A stretch of 64,000 nt of DNA. It comes from Cryobacterium levicorallinum (lineage in GTDB: Bacteria; Actinomycetota; Actinomycetes; Actinomycetales; Microbacteriaceae). The notes beneath the pieces were generated by a model. It was not told the origin of the DNA. It did no database searches and saw only the letters and a program-made list of their open reading frames with translations. The stretch spans positions 1 through 64,000 of the forward strand of contig NZ_SOFE01000014.1 of the NCBI RefSeq assembly GCF_004402405.1, in the 5' to 3' direction. This document shows positions 43,990 through 52,901 of the stretch, piece after piece (positions within the stretch are counted from its first letter, which is position 1; every line of letters starts with the position of its first letter). The position numbers and the translations under genes are program-made.

Positions 43990-44737
43990 GAGCCACCTCC
44001 TTTCACGGGGCTACTGTTCCGGAAAAAATCACGTAATACGAGCCAATCATGTCCGCGGGAATTGTCAAGGCTCCGGAGGCCAGTGAAGTTGAGGCGCTAG
44101 TTTCACTGGTCCTCTAATGACGGGCAGCTGCAGACATAGCGTTGGCCCTGGGCCTTATTCCGAGCTGCGGCAGAGACTTCTCGAAAGCTGTACGCAATGC
44201 AGCCAATCGAAGAGAGCGGATTCCCACAGGTGGGGGCTCCTGTTCCATTCACGTGTGTGCGGAGCCGGGGGTAGCGTGACGAACTCGACCAAACCTGTGT
44301 GGGCATCCGCGACAGGGCGATCGAAACGGAGAGGTCGCCAAAACTGTGCAGTACCAGCGTTGGAACGTCGAGGGCAAAGCCGTTGTCGATCCCGTTGAGA
44401 TCGGAAAGGTGCACCGACTCCTTCAGGCCGGTTGCCACAAGGGGCTTTCGAGTGCATACAGCGCCAACCGAGTCAACTTCCGCCTGCTGACCTGCCCCTG
44501 TGAAGTAGACGTCCGCCTGGACTGGATCCCACGGAGTGAAGAAGGGGTGGCCGGTCAGCTGAAGGTCTGCAAGGGGGACGGTGACCAGAACACCCGAACA
44601 CGCACGGGGCGCCATAGGTGATTCGCAGAGTTTCGAAGCCGTCCCAACTCCCGCCAGTTCGCTGCCTGCGGACGGGGTCGAGGCGACCGGTAGACTGACC
44701 GGGTCAAGCATCCGCTATCTCGGGGAGAATTCCACAC
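43990..44737. other. Long region without a confident gene, before purL
   Basis: 748 bases, lower in GC than neighbours. It holds one possible minus-strand coding stretch (44103-44615, listed separately), the probable promoter of the semialdehyde dehydrogenase near 44040-44075, and TAGACT at 44692-44697, a likely -10 for purL. Its composition suggests acquired or decayed DNA. Confidence 0.45.
44103..44615 (-). CDS. Hypothetical protein or gene remnant
   Basis: Open frame of about 170 residues from the ATG at 44613-44615 (open to 44711). Codon third positions favour G and C and the translation is not obviously a shadow: PLADLQLTGHPFFTPWDPVQ, then VCTRKPLVATGLKESVHLSD and a Cys-rich end (PTCGNPLSSIGCIAYSF, RYVCSCPSLED). 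I recognise no domain. There is no good ribosome site or signal peptide, so it may be the end of a broken gene. Confidence 0.3.
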   Translation of the reverse strand: MAPRACSGVLVTVPLADLQLTGHPFFTPWDPVQADVYFTGAGQQAEVDSVGAVCTRKPLVATGLKESVHLSDLNGIDNGFALDVPTLVLHSFGDLSVSIALSRMPTQVWSSSSRYPRLRTHVNGTGAPTCGNPLSSIGCIAYSFREVSAAARNKAQGQRYVCSCPSLEDQ

Positions 44738-47044
44738 GTGACCGCTGTTTCCAATACCTCTTCCCGCGGCGTCGCCGACACCGTTTCCAACGCCATTGCG
44801 ACGCCGGAGAAGGAGCAGCCCTACGGCGCGCTCGGGCTCAAGGCCGATGAGTACGCGAAGATTCGCGAAATTCTGGGCCGCCGCCCCACGTCGGGCGAGC
44901 TCGCCATGTACTCGGTGATGTGGAGCGAGCACTGCTCCTATAAAAGCTCGAAGATGTACCTGCGCCAGTTCGGCGACAAGGTCACCCCCGCCATGAAGAA
45001 GAACCTCATGGTCGGCATGGGCGAAAACGCCGGTGTGCTCGACGTCGGCGAAGGCTGGGCGGTCACCTTCAAGATCGAATCGCACAACCACCCCTCCTAC
45101 ATCGAACCGTTCCAGGGTGCCGCGACCGGCGTCGGCGGCATCGTGCGCGACATTATCTCGATGGGCGCCCGCCCGGTCGCCGTGATGGACGCCCTCCGCT
45201 TTGGCGATATCAACGATGCAGACACCGCCCGCGTCGTGCACGGCGTCGTCAGCGGCATCAGCTTCTACGGCAACTGCCTCGGCCTGCCCAACATCGGCGG
45301 CGAAACCGTCTTCGACCGGGTCTACCAGGGCAACCCGCTGGTCAACGCGCTCTCGGTCGGCGTGCTGCGCCACGAAGACCTGCACCTCGCCAACGCCCGC
45401 GGCGTCGGCAATCAGGTCGTATTGTTTGGAGCCCGCACCGGCGGCGACGGCATCGGCGGGGCATCCATTCTCGCCTCGGACACGTTCAGCGCCGGCGGAC
45501 CCACCAAGCGCCCAGCGGTGCAGGTCGGCGACCCGTTCGCCGAGAAGGTACTCATCGAGTGCTGCCTCGAACTGTTCGCGGGCAAGCTCGTCGAGGGTAT
45601 TCAGGACCTCGGCGCGGCCGGCATCAGCTGCGCCACTTCTGAGCTCGCCTCGAACGGTGACGGCGGCATGTTCATCGAACTCGAGAAGGTGCTGCTGCGC
45701 GATCCAACGCTCACCGCCGAAGAGATCCTCATGAGCGAGAGCCAGGAACGCATGATGGCGATCGTCACGCCCGAGAAGCTCGAGGGCTTCCTCGCCGTCA
45801 CGACAAAGTGGGACGTTGAGACCAGCGTGCTCGGCGAGGTCACCGACACCGGCCGGTTGATCATCAACTGGCACGGCGAGGAGATCGTCAACGTGCTGCC
45901 ACGCACCGTGGCCGTCGACGGCCCGGTCTACGAGCGCCCGCTCGCCTACCCCACCTGGATCGACGCCCTCCAGGCCGACACCGCCTCCGTGCTGCCCCGT
46001 GCACTCGACGGCGAGACCCTGCGCGAGCAGTTCCTCGATCTGCTGGGCTCGCCCAACCTGGCCGACCCGAGCTGGATCACCGACCAGTACGACCACTACG
46101 TGCAGGGCAACACGGCGCTATCCTTTCCCGACGATGGCGGTATGATCCGCATCGACGAAGAGTCGGGCCTCGGCTTCGCGATCGCCACCGACGCCAACGG
46201 CCGCTACTGCCAGCTCGACCCGTACCGCGGCGCGCAGCTCGCCCTCGCCGAGGCGTACCGCAACGTCGCCGCGACCGGCGCCGTGCCGGCCGGCGTCAGC
46301 GACTGCCTCAACTTCGGCTCGCCCGAGAACCCCGAGGTCATGTGGCAGTTCCGTGAGGCCGTCACCGCCCTCGCCGACGGATGCCTCGAGCTGGAGATTC
46401 CCGTCACCGGCGGCAACGTCTCGTTCTACAACCAGACCGGCGACCAGCCGATTCACCCCACCCCGGTCGTCGCCGTGCTCGGCGTGATCGACGACGTCGC
46501 CCGCCGCATCCCGAGCGGCTGGCAGGACGACGGGCACAACATCTACCTGCTCGGTGAGACCCGCCTCGAACTCGACGGCTCGGCCTGGGCCGGTGTCGTG
46601 CACAACCACCTCGGTGGTCGTCCGCCGGTTGTGGATCTCGGCCGGGAGAAGGCCCTCGCCGGTCTGCTGCACGCCGCATCGAAGGAAGCCCTCATCGACA
46701 GCGCCCACGACCTCAGCGAGGGCGGGCTTGCCCAGGCCCTCGCCGAAGCCGTGATGCGCTTCGGGGTGGGCGCACGGGTCTGGCTGGGTGACATCTGCGG
46801 GCGCGACGGGGTGGACGCATCCACTGCCCTGTTCTCGGAGTCGGCCGGTCGCGTCATCGTCAGCGTGCCGCGCGAAGACGACGTGAAATTCCTCGGACTG
46901 TGTGCCGGCCGGTACATTCCAGTGCTGCGCATCGGTGTGACGGACAACACCCTGCACGCCCTGGAGGTGCAAGACGTCTTCGCTGCGACTCTCTCGGAGA
47001 TGCAGTCGCGTCACCGCACCACCCTCCCCGCCGCCTTCGCCTAG
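44738..47044 (+). CDS. purL: Phosphoribosylformylglycinamidine synthase subunit PurL
   Basis: 768 residues, the small PurL that works with PurS and PurQ. ATP-dependent step four of purine synthesis. [52 protein letters not shown] and [19 protein letters not shown] are diagnostic. GTG start after GGGGAG, with a TAGACT -10 about 41 bases upstream. It is separated from purQ by an unrelated 8-kb block and followed by a strong hairpin. Confidence 0.97.
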   Translation: MTAVSNTSSRGVADTVSNAIATPEKEQPYGALGLKADEYAKIREILGRRPTSGELAMYSVMWSEHCSYKSSKMYLRQFGDKVTPAMKKNLMVGMGENAGVLDVGEGWAVTFKIESHNHPSYIEPFQGAATGVGGIVRDIISMGARPVAVMDALRFGDINDADTARVVHGVVSGISFYGNCLGLPNIGGETVFDRVYQGNPLVNALSVGVLRHEDLHLANARGVGNQVVLFGARTGGDGIGGASILASDTFSAGGPTKRPAVQVGDPFAEKVLIECCLELFAGKLVEGIQDLGAAGISCATSELASNGDGGMFIELEKVLLRDPTLTAEEILMSESQERMMAIVTPEKLEGFLAVTTKWDVETSVLGEVTDTGRLIINWHGEEIVNVLPRTVAVDGPVYERPLAYPTWIDALQADTASVLPRALDGETLREQFLDLLGSPNLADPSWITDQYDHYVQGNTALSFPDDGGMIRIDEESGLGFAIATDANGRYCQLDPYRGAQLALAEAYRNVAATGAVPAGVSDCLNFGSPENPEVMWQFREAVTALADGCLELEIPVTGGNVSFYNQTGDQPIHPTPVVAVLGVIDDVARRIPSGWQDDGHNIYLLGETRLELDGSAWAGVVHNHLGGRPPVVDLGREKALAGLLHAASKEALIDSAHDLSEGGLAQALAEAVMRFGVGARVWLGDICGRDGVDASTALFSESAGRVIVSVPREDDVKFLGLCAGRYIPVLRIGVTDNTLHALEVQDVFAATLSEMQSRHRTTLPAAFA

Positions 47045-47050
47045 CTAGCT

Positions 47051-47111
47051 CGCGAGAGCGCAAAAAGTGCCCGATTGAGAGGTTCAATCGGGCACTTTTT
47101 GCGCTCTCGCG
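47051..47111. terminator. 61-nt hairpin element, copy 1 (after purL)
   Basis: Perfect 28-bp arms around a 5-base loop GAGGT. Each arm contains GAGAGCGCAAAAAGTGCCCG or its complement. The inner stem GTGCCCGATTGA followed by TTTTT makes an intrinsic terminator on both strands. It lies seven bases after the purL stop. Confidence 0.85.
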
Positions 47112-47178
47112 AACCTTGCCAGGGGCTTGGGGTGTGGATAACTCTTGGGACTCGTTGAAGTTGGGTCACACTGTGGGC

Positions 47179-48090
47179 ATGAATCGGTCTCACAGACTTC
47201 CACCGGACTTTGACGGACGTCCATTCAGCACGGCCGAGGGCAGTGGCGCCGGCCTAACCAAGAAGCGGATGCGGGCGTCCGACTTGGCGCGTCCCTATCC
47301 GGCAACGCGCACCCCGCGTGGAAAGAACAACTCGGTAAACCTGCTCATCCACACCTACGCCCACCGCATGTCCGAATCAGACTTTTTCAGCCATGTGACT
47401 GCTGCTCGCGTGCACGGGCTCCCACTGCCCTACGCCGTCGAACGCACCCAAACCATTCATGTCTCAACCGAAGCACCCGCGCTGCGCGACCGGGTACGCG
47501 GGGTTCGCGGCCACCACGTCGCCCCCCAGACAGTCACCGTGGTTGACGTTCAGGGCCTGCACGTCACGAGTGCGGTCGACACCTGGTGCCAGCTATCTAC
47601 CATGCTTGGACTCGACGACTTGATCCGGATCGGCGACGCACTCATGCGCCGCAAGCATCCGTTCGCAACGACGCGCGACTTGCTCACCGCCGTTCGTCGC
47701 TATTCGGGACACCGGGGCGTGAAGCTCCTGCGCGAGGCGCTAATTTGGATTCGACCGGGCGTCGACTCACCCCGCGAGACCGACCTGCGGCTGCTGATCG
47801 TGCGGTCCGGCCTGCCAGAGCCCGAGGTCAATGGCCTGATTCTGGGCCGCACCGGCGTGAAACTTGCCACCGGGGACCTGGTCTTTCGCCGGTACCGTGT
47901 TCTGCTCGAGTACGACGGCGGGCAGCATCGCACCGACGAGAACCAGTACCACTGGGACGTTGACCGCCTCGACGCGCTCATGGAGGAGACCTGGCGAGTC
48001 ATCCGCATCAACAAATCCCACCTCCGCAATCCGCCCGAGGTGATCCGCAGGGTGACGGTGGCGCTCATGGCCGGCGGCTGGCGGCCGTAA
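47179..48090 (+). CDS. AbiEi-like protein with DUF559 (Vsr/PD-(D/E)xK-type) C-terminal domain
   Basis: 303 residues. The N-terminal half (PFSTAEGSGAGLTKKRMRA, then DLARPYPATRTPRG and HVTAARVHGLPLP) resembles AbiEi-type antitoxin regions. The C-terminal part, LLEYDGGQHRTDENQYHWDV then WRVIRINKSHL, is a DUF559/Vsr-like nuclease fold with candidate acidic residues. No partner toxin (AbiEii) or methylase is adjacent, so it stands as a solitary protein, common in Microbacteriaceae and of unknown function. ATG at 47179; no good ribosome site. Flanked on both sides by copies of the same hairpin. Confidence 0.7.
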   Translation: MNRSHRLPPDFDGRPFSTAEGSGAGLTKKRMRASDLARPYPATRTPRGKNNSVNLLIHTYAHRMSESDFFSHVTAARVHGLPLPYAVERTQTIHVSTEAPALRDRVRGVRGHHVAPQTVTVVDVQGLHVTSAVDTWCQLSTMLGLDDLIRIGDALMRRKHPFATTRDLLTAVRRYSGHRGVKLLREALIWIRPGVDSPRETDLRLLIVRSGLPEPEVNGLILGRTGVKLATGDLVFRRYRVLLEYDGGQHRTDENQYHWDVDRLDALMEETWRVIRINKSHLRNPPEVIRRVTVALMAGGWRP

Positions 48091-48091
48091 G

Positions 48092-48151
48092 CCGAGAGCG
48101 CAAAAAGTGCCCGATTGAGAGGTCCAATCGGGCACTTTTTGCGCTCTCGCG
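48092..48151. terminator. 60-nt hairpin element, copy 2
   Basis: Same sequence as the copy at 47051-47111 except one base beside the loop (TTCAATC to TCCAATC) and one base at the outer left edge. It separates the convergent DUF559 and aldo-keto reductase genes and would stop both. Confidence 0.85.
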
Positions 48152-48165
48152 AGGAAGGCGAGTCG

Positions 48166-49176
48166 CTATTCGCGGCCGGCGGAGACCCACTGGGGGTTGA
48201 ATGACCGGCCGGCGACGACGCGGTCGGCGAGCGCGTCCAGGCGCTCGACGTGCGCAGCATCGAGACGGATGCCCGCGGCCGCCAGGTTCTCGTCCACGCG
48301 CTCAATAAACCTTGAGCCGGGGATGGGCGACACGGCAACCCCAAGAGCGCGACCCTTGTCATAAATCCACGCGAGCGCCACCTGAGCCGGCGAAACCCCG
48401 GCCTCACGAGCCACCGCCAGCACCTCGTCGAGCATCGGCTGGTTGGCGGCGAGAGCCTCAGGGGCAAACCGGGGAAACTTGTGGCGACCGTCGCCGTCGG
48501 TGAGCGAGGCACGGTCGAAGAGTCCGGTGAGCCATTGGCGCCCGAGCGGCGAGTACGGAACGAACCCGACTCCCAGCTCGATCGCCGTCGGAATAACGTG
48601 CCGCTCGACGTCCCGGCTGATAATGCTCCACTCAGACTGCACCGCAGCGATCGGGTGCACGGCCACCGCGCGACGCAGCTCATCGCCGGTCGGTTCGGAC
48701 AAGCCGATGTGGCGAATCTTTCCCGCCTGAACGAGCTCGGCGAGTGCACCGACGGTTTCTTCGATCGGCACTTCGGGGTCGACCCGGTGCTGGTAATAGA
48801 GGTCGAGGTGGTCGGTGCCGAGGCGGGCGAGACTCAGGTCGATCTGCTCGAACACGTAGGCACGGTCACCGCGGATGCCGCGCGCTCCGATGCCGCCACC
48901 AGAGAGGATGCCGAACTTGCTCGCCAGCTGAACCTCATCGCGCCGGGTGGCGATCAAGCGTGCGATGGTCTGCTCGCTCAACCCGTTGCCGTAGACGTTG
49001 GCCGTGTCGATGAAGGTGAGGCCGGAGTCAACAGCATGCGTCACCGTGCGCAGGGCGTCGTCGGGGTCGATGGGTCCGTAGACCGGAGTGAGCGACATGC
49101 CTCCGTAGCCCTGCAAGCTGACCGTGAGGCCGTCGCCCAGTGTGACTGCGGTCAGGGTGGCGGGAGTTGTACTCAT
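48166..49176 (-). CDS. Aldo/keto reductase
   Basis: 336 residues. NADPH-dependent TIM-barrel reductase of the YajO/Tas-like group: YGGMSLTPVYGPIDPDDALR, FIDTANVYGNGLSEQTIA (catalytic Asp and Tyr), LDLYYQHRVDPEVPIEETVG (His), IRHIGLSE and VQSEWSIISRD. Substrate unknown. TATCCT at 49183-49188 lies six bases before the ATG with no ribosome site, a leaderless pattern. Flanked by hairpin copies 2 and 3. Confidence 0.88.
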   Translation of the reverse strand: MSTTPATLTAVTLGDGLTVSLQGYGGMSLTPVYGPIDPDDALRTVTHAVDSGLTFIDTANVYGNGLSEQTIARLIATRRDEVQLASKFGILSGGGIGARGIRGDRAYVFEQIDLSLARLGTDHLDLYYQHRVDPEVPIEETVGALAELVQAGKIRHIGLSEPTGDELRRAVAVHPIAAVQSEWSIISRDVERHVIPTAIELGVGFVPYSPLGRQWLTGLFDRASLTDGDGRHKFPRFAPEALAANQPMLDEVLAVAREAGVSPAQVALAWIYDKGRALGVAVSPIPGSRFIERVDENLAAAGIRLDAAHVERLDALADRVVAGRSFNPQWVSAGRE

Positions 49177-49224
49177 TTGGTCAGGATAGCGGCGTGGCGA
49201 CACGATGCCACGCGTATAACGTCA

Positions 49225-49285
49225 CGCGAGAGCGCAAAAAGTGCCCGATTGAACCTCTCAATCGGGCACTTTTTGCGCTTTCGCG
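49225..49285. terminator. 61-nt hairpin element, copy 3 (inverted)
   Basis: The same element in reverse orientation: the loop reads ACCTC and one stem base is changed (GCGCTCTC to GCGCTTTC). It sits between the aldo-keto reductase start and the end of the SDR gene, so it can terminate the SDR transcript before it reaches the reductase. Confidence 0.85.
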
Positions 49286-49292
49286 AGAGGGA

Positions 49293-50228
49293 TTAGAGGA
49301 AGGGCTCGTCGATGAGGGTCTCGGCTCGCTCCCAGAGACGCGCGGCCACGGCTCGGTCGCGGGAGGTGCGGGTGGCGGGCTGGCGCACGGGGCGGCCACG
49401 GGTGAGCAGGCGCGGGCCGAAGTAGTCGCCACCGTGGGCATCCGGGTCGATTGCAGCACGCACGGTCGACCAGGCGCCGTGGTGCTTGCCCTGCGCGCCG
49501 ACCACGGTTTGCGCACCGTCGATCACCCGTTTGATCCGCGAGACGCTATTGACACCGGGAATGGTCGGAGTCAGCCCCGAAATGGAATATCCCGGATGTG
49601 CCACCAGGGATTGCACCATGCCGGCGCCGGTCGCCCGTAGCCTCCGGTCGAGTTCGAATCCGAACACCTGCATGGCGATCTTGGATTGCGCGTACGCCTT
49701 CCACCCGTTGTACGTGGTGGCGAGCTGCAAATCATCGAGGGACGAATCCATCAGTCGGGAAATCAGCGACCCGAGCGACACCACCCGGCTGCCGGGCGTG
49801 CGGCGCAAGGCCGTAAGGGTGCCGGCGGTGAGCGCGAAGTGGCCCAGAAAGTTCGTCGCGAAGATGAGCTCGTTGCCGTCGAGGCTCACCTGCCGGTCGG
49901 CAGACGGGTGCACGATTCCGGCGTTCAGAATCAGACCGTCGAGACGCGGCAGAGCACGCAGGGTCTCGCTGACCTCGCGCACCGACTGCAGGTCTGATAC
50001 ATCCAGCTGCAGCACAGAAACGGATGCCCCGGGCGCGCGATCGCGGATGGCCGCCGCGGCGGTATCCGCTTTCAGGGTGTTGCGGCAGGCCAGAATGACG
50101 TGCGCGCCAGCCCCAGCGAGTTGCTCACTGGTGAAATAACCAAGGCCCGCGTTGGCGCCGGTGACCACGAAGGTCTTGCCGCTCTGGTCGGGGAGGGAGC
50201 GCAGATCCCAGCTCACGTTGCTGACCAC
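49293..50228 (-). CDS. Short-chain dehydrogenase/reductase
   Basis: 311 residues. KTFVVTGANAGLGYFTSEQL binds the cofactor, LDVSDLQSV, ILNAGI, the Ser in RVVSLGSLISR and the YNGWKAYAQSKIAM Tyr-Lys pair. It resembles retinol dehydrogenase or protochlorophyllide-reductase-like SDRs of actinobacteria; substrate unknown. Start uncertain: GTG at 50226-50228 chosen, GTG at 50214-50216 possible. The gene begins 28 bases past the end of chorismate mutase. Confidence 0.82.
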   Translation of the reverse strand: MVSNVSWDLRSLPDQSGKTFVVTGANAGLGYFTSEQLAGAGAHVILACRNTLKADTAAAAIRDRAPGASVSVLQLDVSDLQSVREVSETLRALPRLDGLILNAGIVHPSADRQVSLDGNELIFATNFLGHFALTAGTLTALRRTPGSRVVSLGSLISRLMDSSLDDLQLATTYNGWKAYAQSKIAMQVFGFELDRRLRATGAGMVQSLVAHPGYSISGLTPTIPGVNSVSRIKRVIDGAQTVVGAQGKHHGAWSTVRAAIDPDAHGGDYFGPRLLTRGRPVRQPATRTSRDRAVAARLWERAETLIDEPFL

Positions 50229-50256
50229 ACGGTTCCCACAGCGCGGCGCCGAACGA

Positions 50257-50721
50257 TCACGACGCCCGGCTCGGTGCATGCGCGGTCGGCGGGTGCGGCA
50301 CCGGGTGCGTCGCAGCGCGCACAGCAGTCTTAGCGGGCACAGTCGCCGACCCAGCCGGAAGCCCCGCCGCAGCCCCAGCGGCCCGTCCCACCACGACCGG
50401 CTCGCCGCCGGCGATCTTCACGTGGTGGTGGATCACCTCGGCGATGATGAAATTAAGGAACTTCTCGGCGAAGGCCGGGTCGAGGTGCGCTTCTTCGGCG
50501 AGCCCGCGCAGGCGATCGATCTGCATGAGCTCACGCGCCGGGTCGGCGGCCGGCAACCCGTGGGCGGCTTTCAGACGCCCGACCTGCTGGGTGAATTTGA
50601 ACCGTTCGGCCAGCAGATGAATGAGCGCGGCGTCGATATTGTCGATGCTCTCGCGAATGCTGTGCAGCTGGTCGATCGCAGCCGCGGCGGCTTCTGGGGG
50701 TAGTTCCTCGTGTACGGCCAT
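50257..50721 (-). CDS. Chorismate mutase (AroQ type)
   Basis: 154 residues. Converts chorismate to prephenate for Phe and Tyr. Three-helix AroQ core at residues about 15-100: IDQLHSIRESIDNIDAALIH, LLAERFKFTQQVGRLKAAHG and FLNFIIAEVIHHH. The last 45 residues are Ala/Pro-rich and extra to the fold. TATCGT six bases before the ATG (50728-50733) suggests a leaderless start. Confidence 0.87.
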   Translation of the reverse strand: MAVHEELPPEAAAAAIDQLHSIRESIDNIDAALIHLLAERFKFTQQVGRLKAAHGLPAADPARELMQIDRLRGLAEEAHLDPAFAEKFLNFIIAEVIHHHVKIAGGEPVVVGRAAGAAAGLPAGSATVPAKTAVRAATHPVPHPPTAHAPSRAS

Positions 50722-50749
50722 GGTTTTACGATAATGCATGCTGCCCGCG

Positions 50750-51709
50750 TCAAACGGATGCCGCCGCCTCCCGGCCCCGCACCCCGAACCACCCGAGCCG
50801 CAACCGTTTCTGCGTGAGCAGGATGCCCACGAGCACCAGCAGCGCCCCGGTCGGTTCGTGCCAGGAGAACGTTTCGGCCAGCACGAGCACCCCTAGAATC
50901 ACGCCGACGACGGGTGTCACGTAGGTCACCGTGGACGCGTTGGTCGGGCCCCACGCGCGCAGCACGTTGATGTTCCAGATGTAGGTGACTCCGGTGCCGA
51001 GGGCACCCAAAGCCAGCAGACACAGCACGATCGGCAGCGTCAATTGCACCGGGCTCCAGGCCAGCACGGGAGTCAGCAGCAACATGATGCCACCGCCGAT
51101 GCCGATATTGAGAAAGGCGAAGGTGCTGCCGGCGATCGGCCGGCCGCTCAGAAAACGACGCGTGTAGCCATAGGTGAAGCCGTAGCTGACGGCCGCGCCG
51201 AGGCAGGCGAGCTGACCCCAGAAGTCGCCGGTGAGCGAGGAGTATTGCCACGGACCGATGATCACGACGACGCCGAAAATGCCGAGCATCACCCCGGCCA
51301 CCTGGGCGCGCACGAACTTCTCCACCCGAAACGCCAGCGTCGCCAGGAGCGCCGTCATGATCGGAGTGACCGCGTTGTAGATGCTCGCCAGACTCGACGA
51401 GACGTACTGTTCGGCCCAGGCGAAGAGCAGGTGCGGAATCACGCATCCGGTGATCGCAATTACCAGAAAGTGCAGCCAGACCACGCCTTCGCGCGGCAGC
51501 ACCGGCCCGTTGTTCACCCGCGGCCGGTTCACGAGCACGATCAGGCCGAGGGTGAGTCCGCCGAGCACGAGTCTGGACCAAGCGACCTGACCGAAGCTGA
51601 CCCCGTCGAGCGCGATCTTGATGAACAGAAAGCTGGAGCCCCAGATCAGCCCCATACCGAGAAATTGCAGGGTGACGAGGGTGTTGCTGGCGGCAGGCTG
51701 TGGGGGCAC
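50750..51709 (-). CDS. EamA/DMT family transporter
   Basis: 319 residues with ten hydrophobic spans (LQFLGMGLIWGSSFLFIKIA; LFAWAEQYVSSSLASIYNAV; YVTPVVGVILGVLVLAETFS). Typical EamA exporter; substrate unknown. TATAGGCT ends six bases before the GTG (51716-51721 is TAGGCT), so the message is probably leaderless. Confidence 0.87.
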   Translation of the reverse strand: MPPQPAASNTLVTLQFLGMGLIWGSSFLFIKIALDGVSFGQVAWSRLVLGGLTLGLIVLVNRPRVNNGPVLPREGVVWLHFLVIAITGCVIPHLLFAWAEQYVSSSLASIYNAVTPIMTALLATLAFRVEKFVRAQVAGVMLGIFGVVVIIGPWQYSSLTGDFWGQLACLGAAVSYGFTYGYTRRFLSGRPIAGSTFAFLNIGIGGGIMLLLTPVLAWSPVQLTLPIVLCLLALGALGTGVTYIWNINVLRAWGPTNASTVTYVTPVVGVILGVLVLAETFSWHEPTGALLVLVGILLTQKRLRLGWFGVRGREAAASV

Positions 51710-51723
51710 GGTCTGAGCCTATA

Positions 51724-52044
51724 GTGGGCGTCGGCGCACCAGCGCCCCGCCGAGCTCAACGTCTGAAAAGCGCCGAAGAATGGCAGCAGGTGCCGCACCC
51801 GGCCGGCGGGAATTCCCGCCAATCGGGGATCAACCGCCGCACAATTTGGCGGTTCGCCTCGCCCTACTCGCAATGGCCGCCAGAACTGCGGAGATTTCGC
51901 CAGAATAGGTCCAATTCAGCCCGTATTCAGCGGCTCCAGATGAGAATCTCCGCAGTTATGAACGGCCCCTCCGGTGCCGACGCTCGCCCGTGCGATTTTC
52001 AGCGCGCCGAGCACCTCGTGGAGAGCACGAACGCCCCCAGGCCA
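51724..52044. other. Intergenic region with a 74-bp inverted-repeat element
   Basis: 321 bases between the DMT transporter start and the end of the acetyltransferase gene. It holds the palindrome GGCGGGAATTCCCGCC (51805-51820), a possible terminator, and the inverted-repeat element at 51884-51957. No gene is seen. Confidence 0.5.
51884..51957. repeat. Inverted-repeat element with AACTGCGGAGATT ends
   Basis: Perfect 13-bp terminal inverted repeats, AACTGCGGAGATT (51884-51896) and AATCTCCGCAGTT (51945-51957), enclosing 48 bases. No target duplication is evident. The form recalls a small non-autonomous element or a structured RNA. Confidence 0.55.
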
Positions 52045-52860
52045 CTACTGCGAGGTATCGGCCCCGGCATTTCGTTCCGCGTCAAAACCGGCCGCCGCAC
52101 GGGTCGAACCCGGCTCGGCTCCGGGCGCCGCCTCCGGCAGATCCGGCGCGCTCCCGCCGTTCACGCCGCTGCGCACGCCGCTCTGCGGGCCACCGCCACT
52201 GATCGTGCCGCCCGGCCCGGCCTTGCGCAGGCTCCGATAGGACACGAACCGGGACTCGAACGCGCCCAGGCGGGCCTCGAGTCCGGCGCGAACGGCCGGC
52301 CACTCATCGGCGAGGATCGAATAGACCGCGCTGTCCCGCCAGGTGCCGTCGGCGCGGGGGCGATCCCGGCGGAGGATGCCTTCAAAGGTGGCTCCGATAC
52401 CGAGGATGGCGGCGCGGGAACGCTCGTTGATGGCATCCGCTTGAATTTTGACCCGGCCGAAACCATTGTCGAAGGCGGTGCCGAGCACGAGCAGCTTGGT
52501 TTCCGCGTTGACGGCGGTGCCCCAGACGCGGGGGTCGTAGGCGGTCCAGCCGAGGTGAATCGACTCGTTGACGACATCGATGTCGCCGAGGGTCGTGGTG
52601 CCGACGACGTCGCCGTCGTGTGCGCCGCCGAGCAGGCGCACCACGTAGGGCAGACTCTCCCACTGAAAGTAGGTGTCGGCCCATTGGATAAACCCGTCAA
52701 CGTCCCGGTGCAACGATGCCGGGCCACCGCCGAAGCCGGCGGCGAACACCTCGGGGCGAGCGATGGCGCGGTGCAGGTCGGGAAGCACCGCGCTGCCGAG
52801 CGGTTGCAGCTGCACAAAACGACCTGTCAGGGTCAGGGAATGGGGTCTCAGGGCGGTCAC
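52045..52860 (-). CDS. GNAT acetyltransferase, RimJ/RimL type
   Basis: 271 residues. LRPHSLTLTGRFVQLQPLG at the start, then GTTTLGDIDVVNESIHLGWT, YDPRVWGTAVNAETKLLVL and FGRVKIQADAINERSRAAI mark the RimJ/RimL branch that acetylates protein N-termini or small amines. The last 60 residues are Gly/Ala/Pro-rich and disordered, which is unusual. GTG at 52858-52860 chosen as start. Confidence 0.83.
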   Translation of the reverse strand: MTALRPHSLTLTGRFVQLQPLGSAVLPDLHRAIARPEVFAAGFGGGPASLHRDVDGFIQWADTYFQWESLPYVVRLLGGAHDGDVVGTTTLGDIDVVNESIHLGWTAYDPRVWGTAVNAETKLLVLGTAFDNGFGRVKIQADAINERSRAAILGIGATFEGILRRDRPRADGTWRDSAVYSILADEWPAVRAGLEARLGAFESRFVSYRSLRKAGPGGTISGGGPQSGVRSGVNGGSAPDLPEAAPGAEPGSTRAAAGFDAERNAGADTSQ

Positions 52861-52901
52861 CCGCCCAGTGTGGCAGGTCAACCCCGAAACGGGTAGCGGC
52901 T

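Noticed and set aside
44555..46096. 513-residue minus-strand open frame across purL
   Set aside because: Complement of purL, rich in Ala, Asp, Glu and Val with no domain.
47179..48090. A complete AbiE toxin-antitoxin pair
   Set aside because: No AbiEii-type nucleotidyltransferase gene is adjacent on either side.
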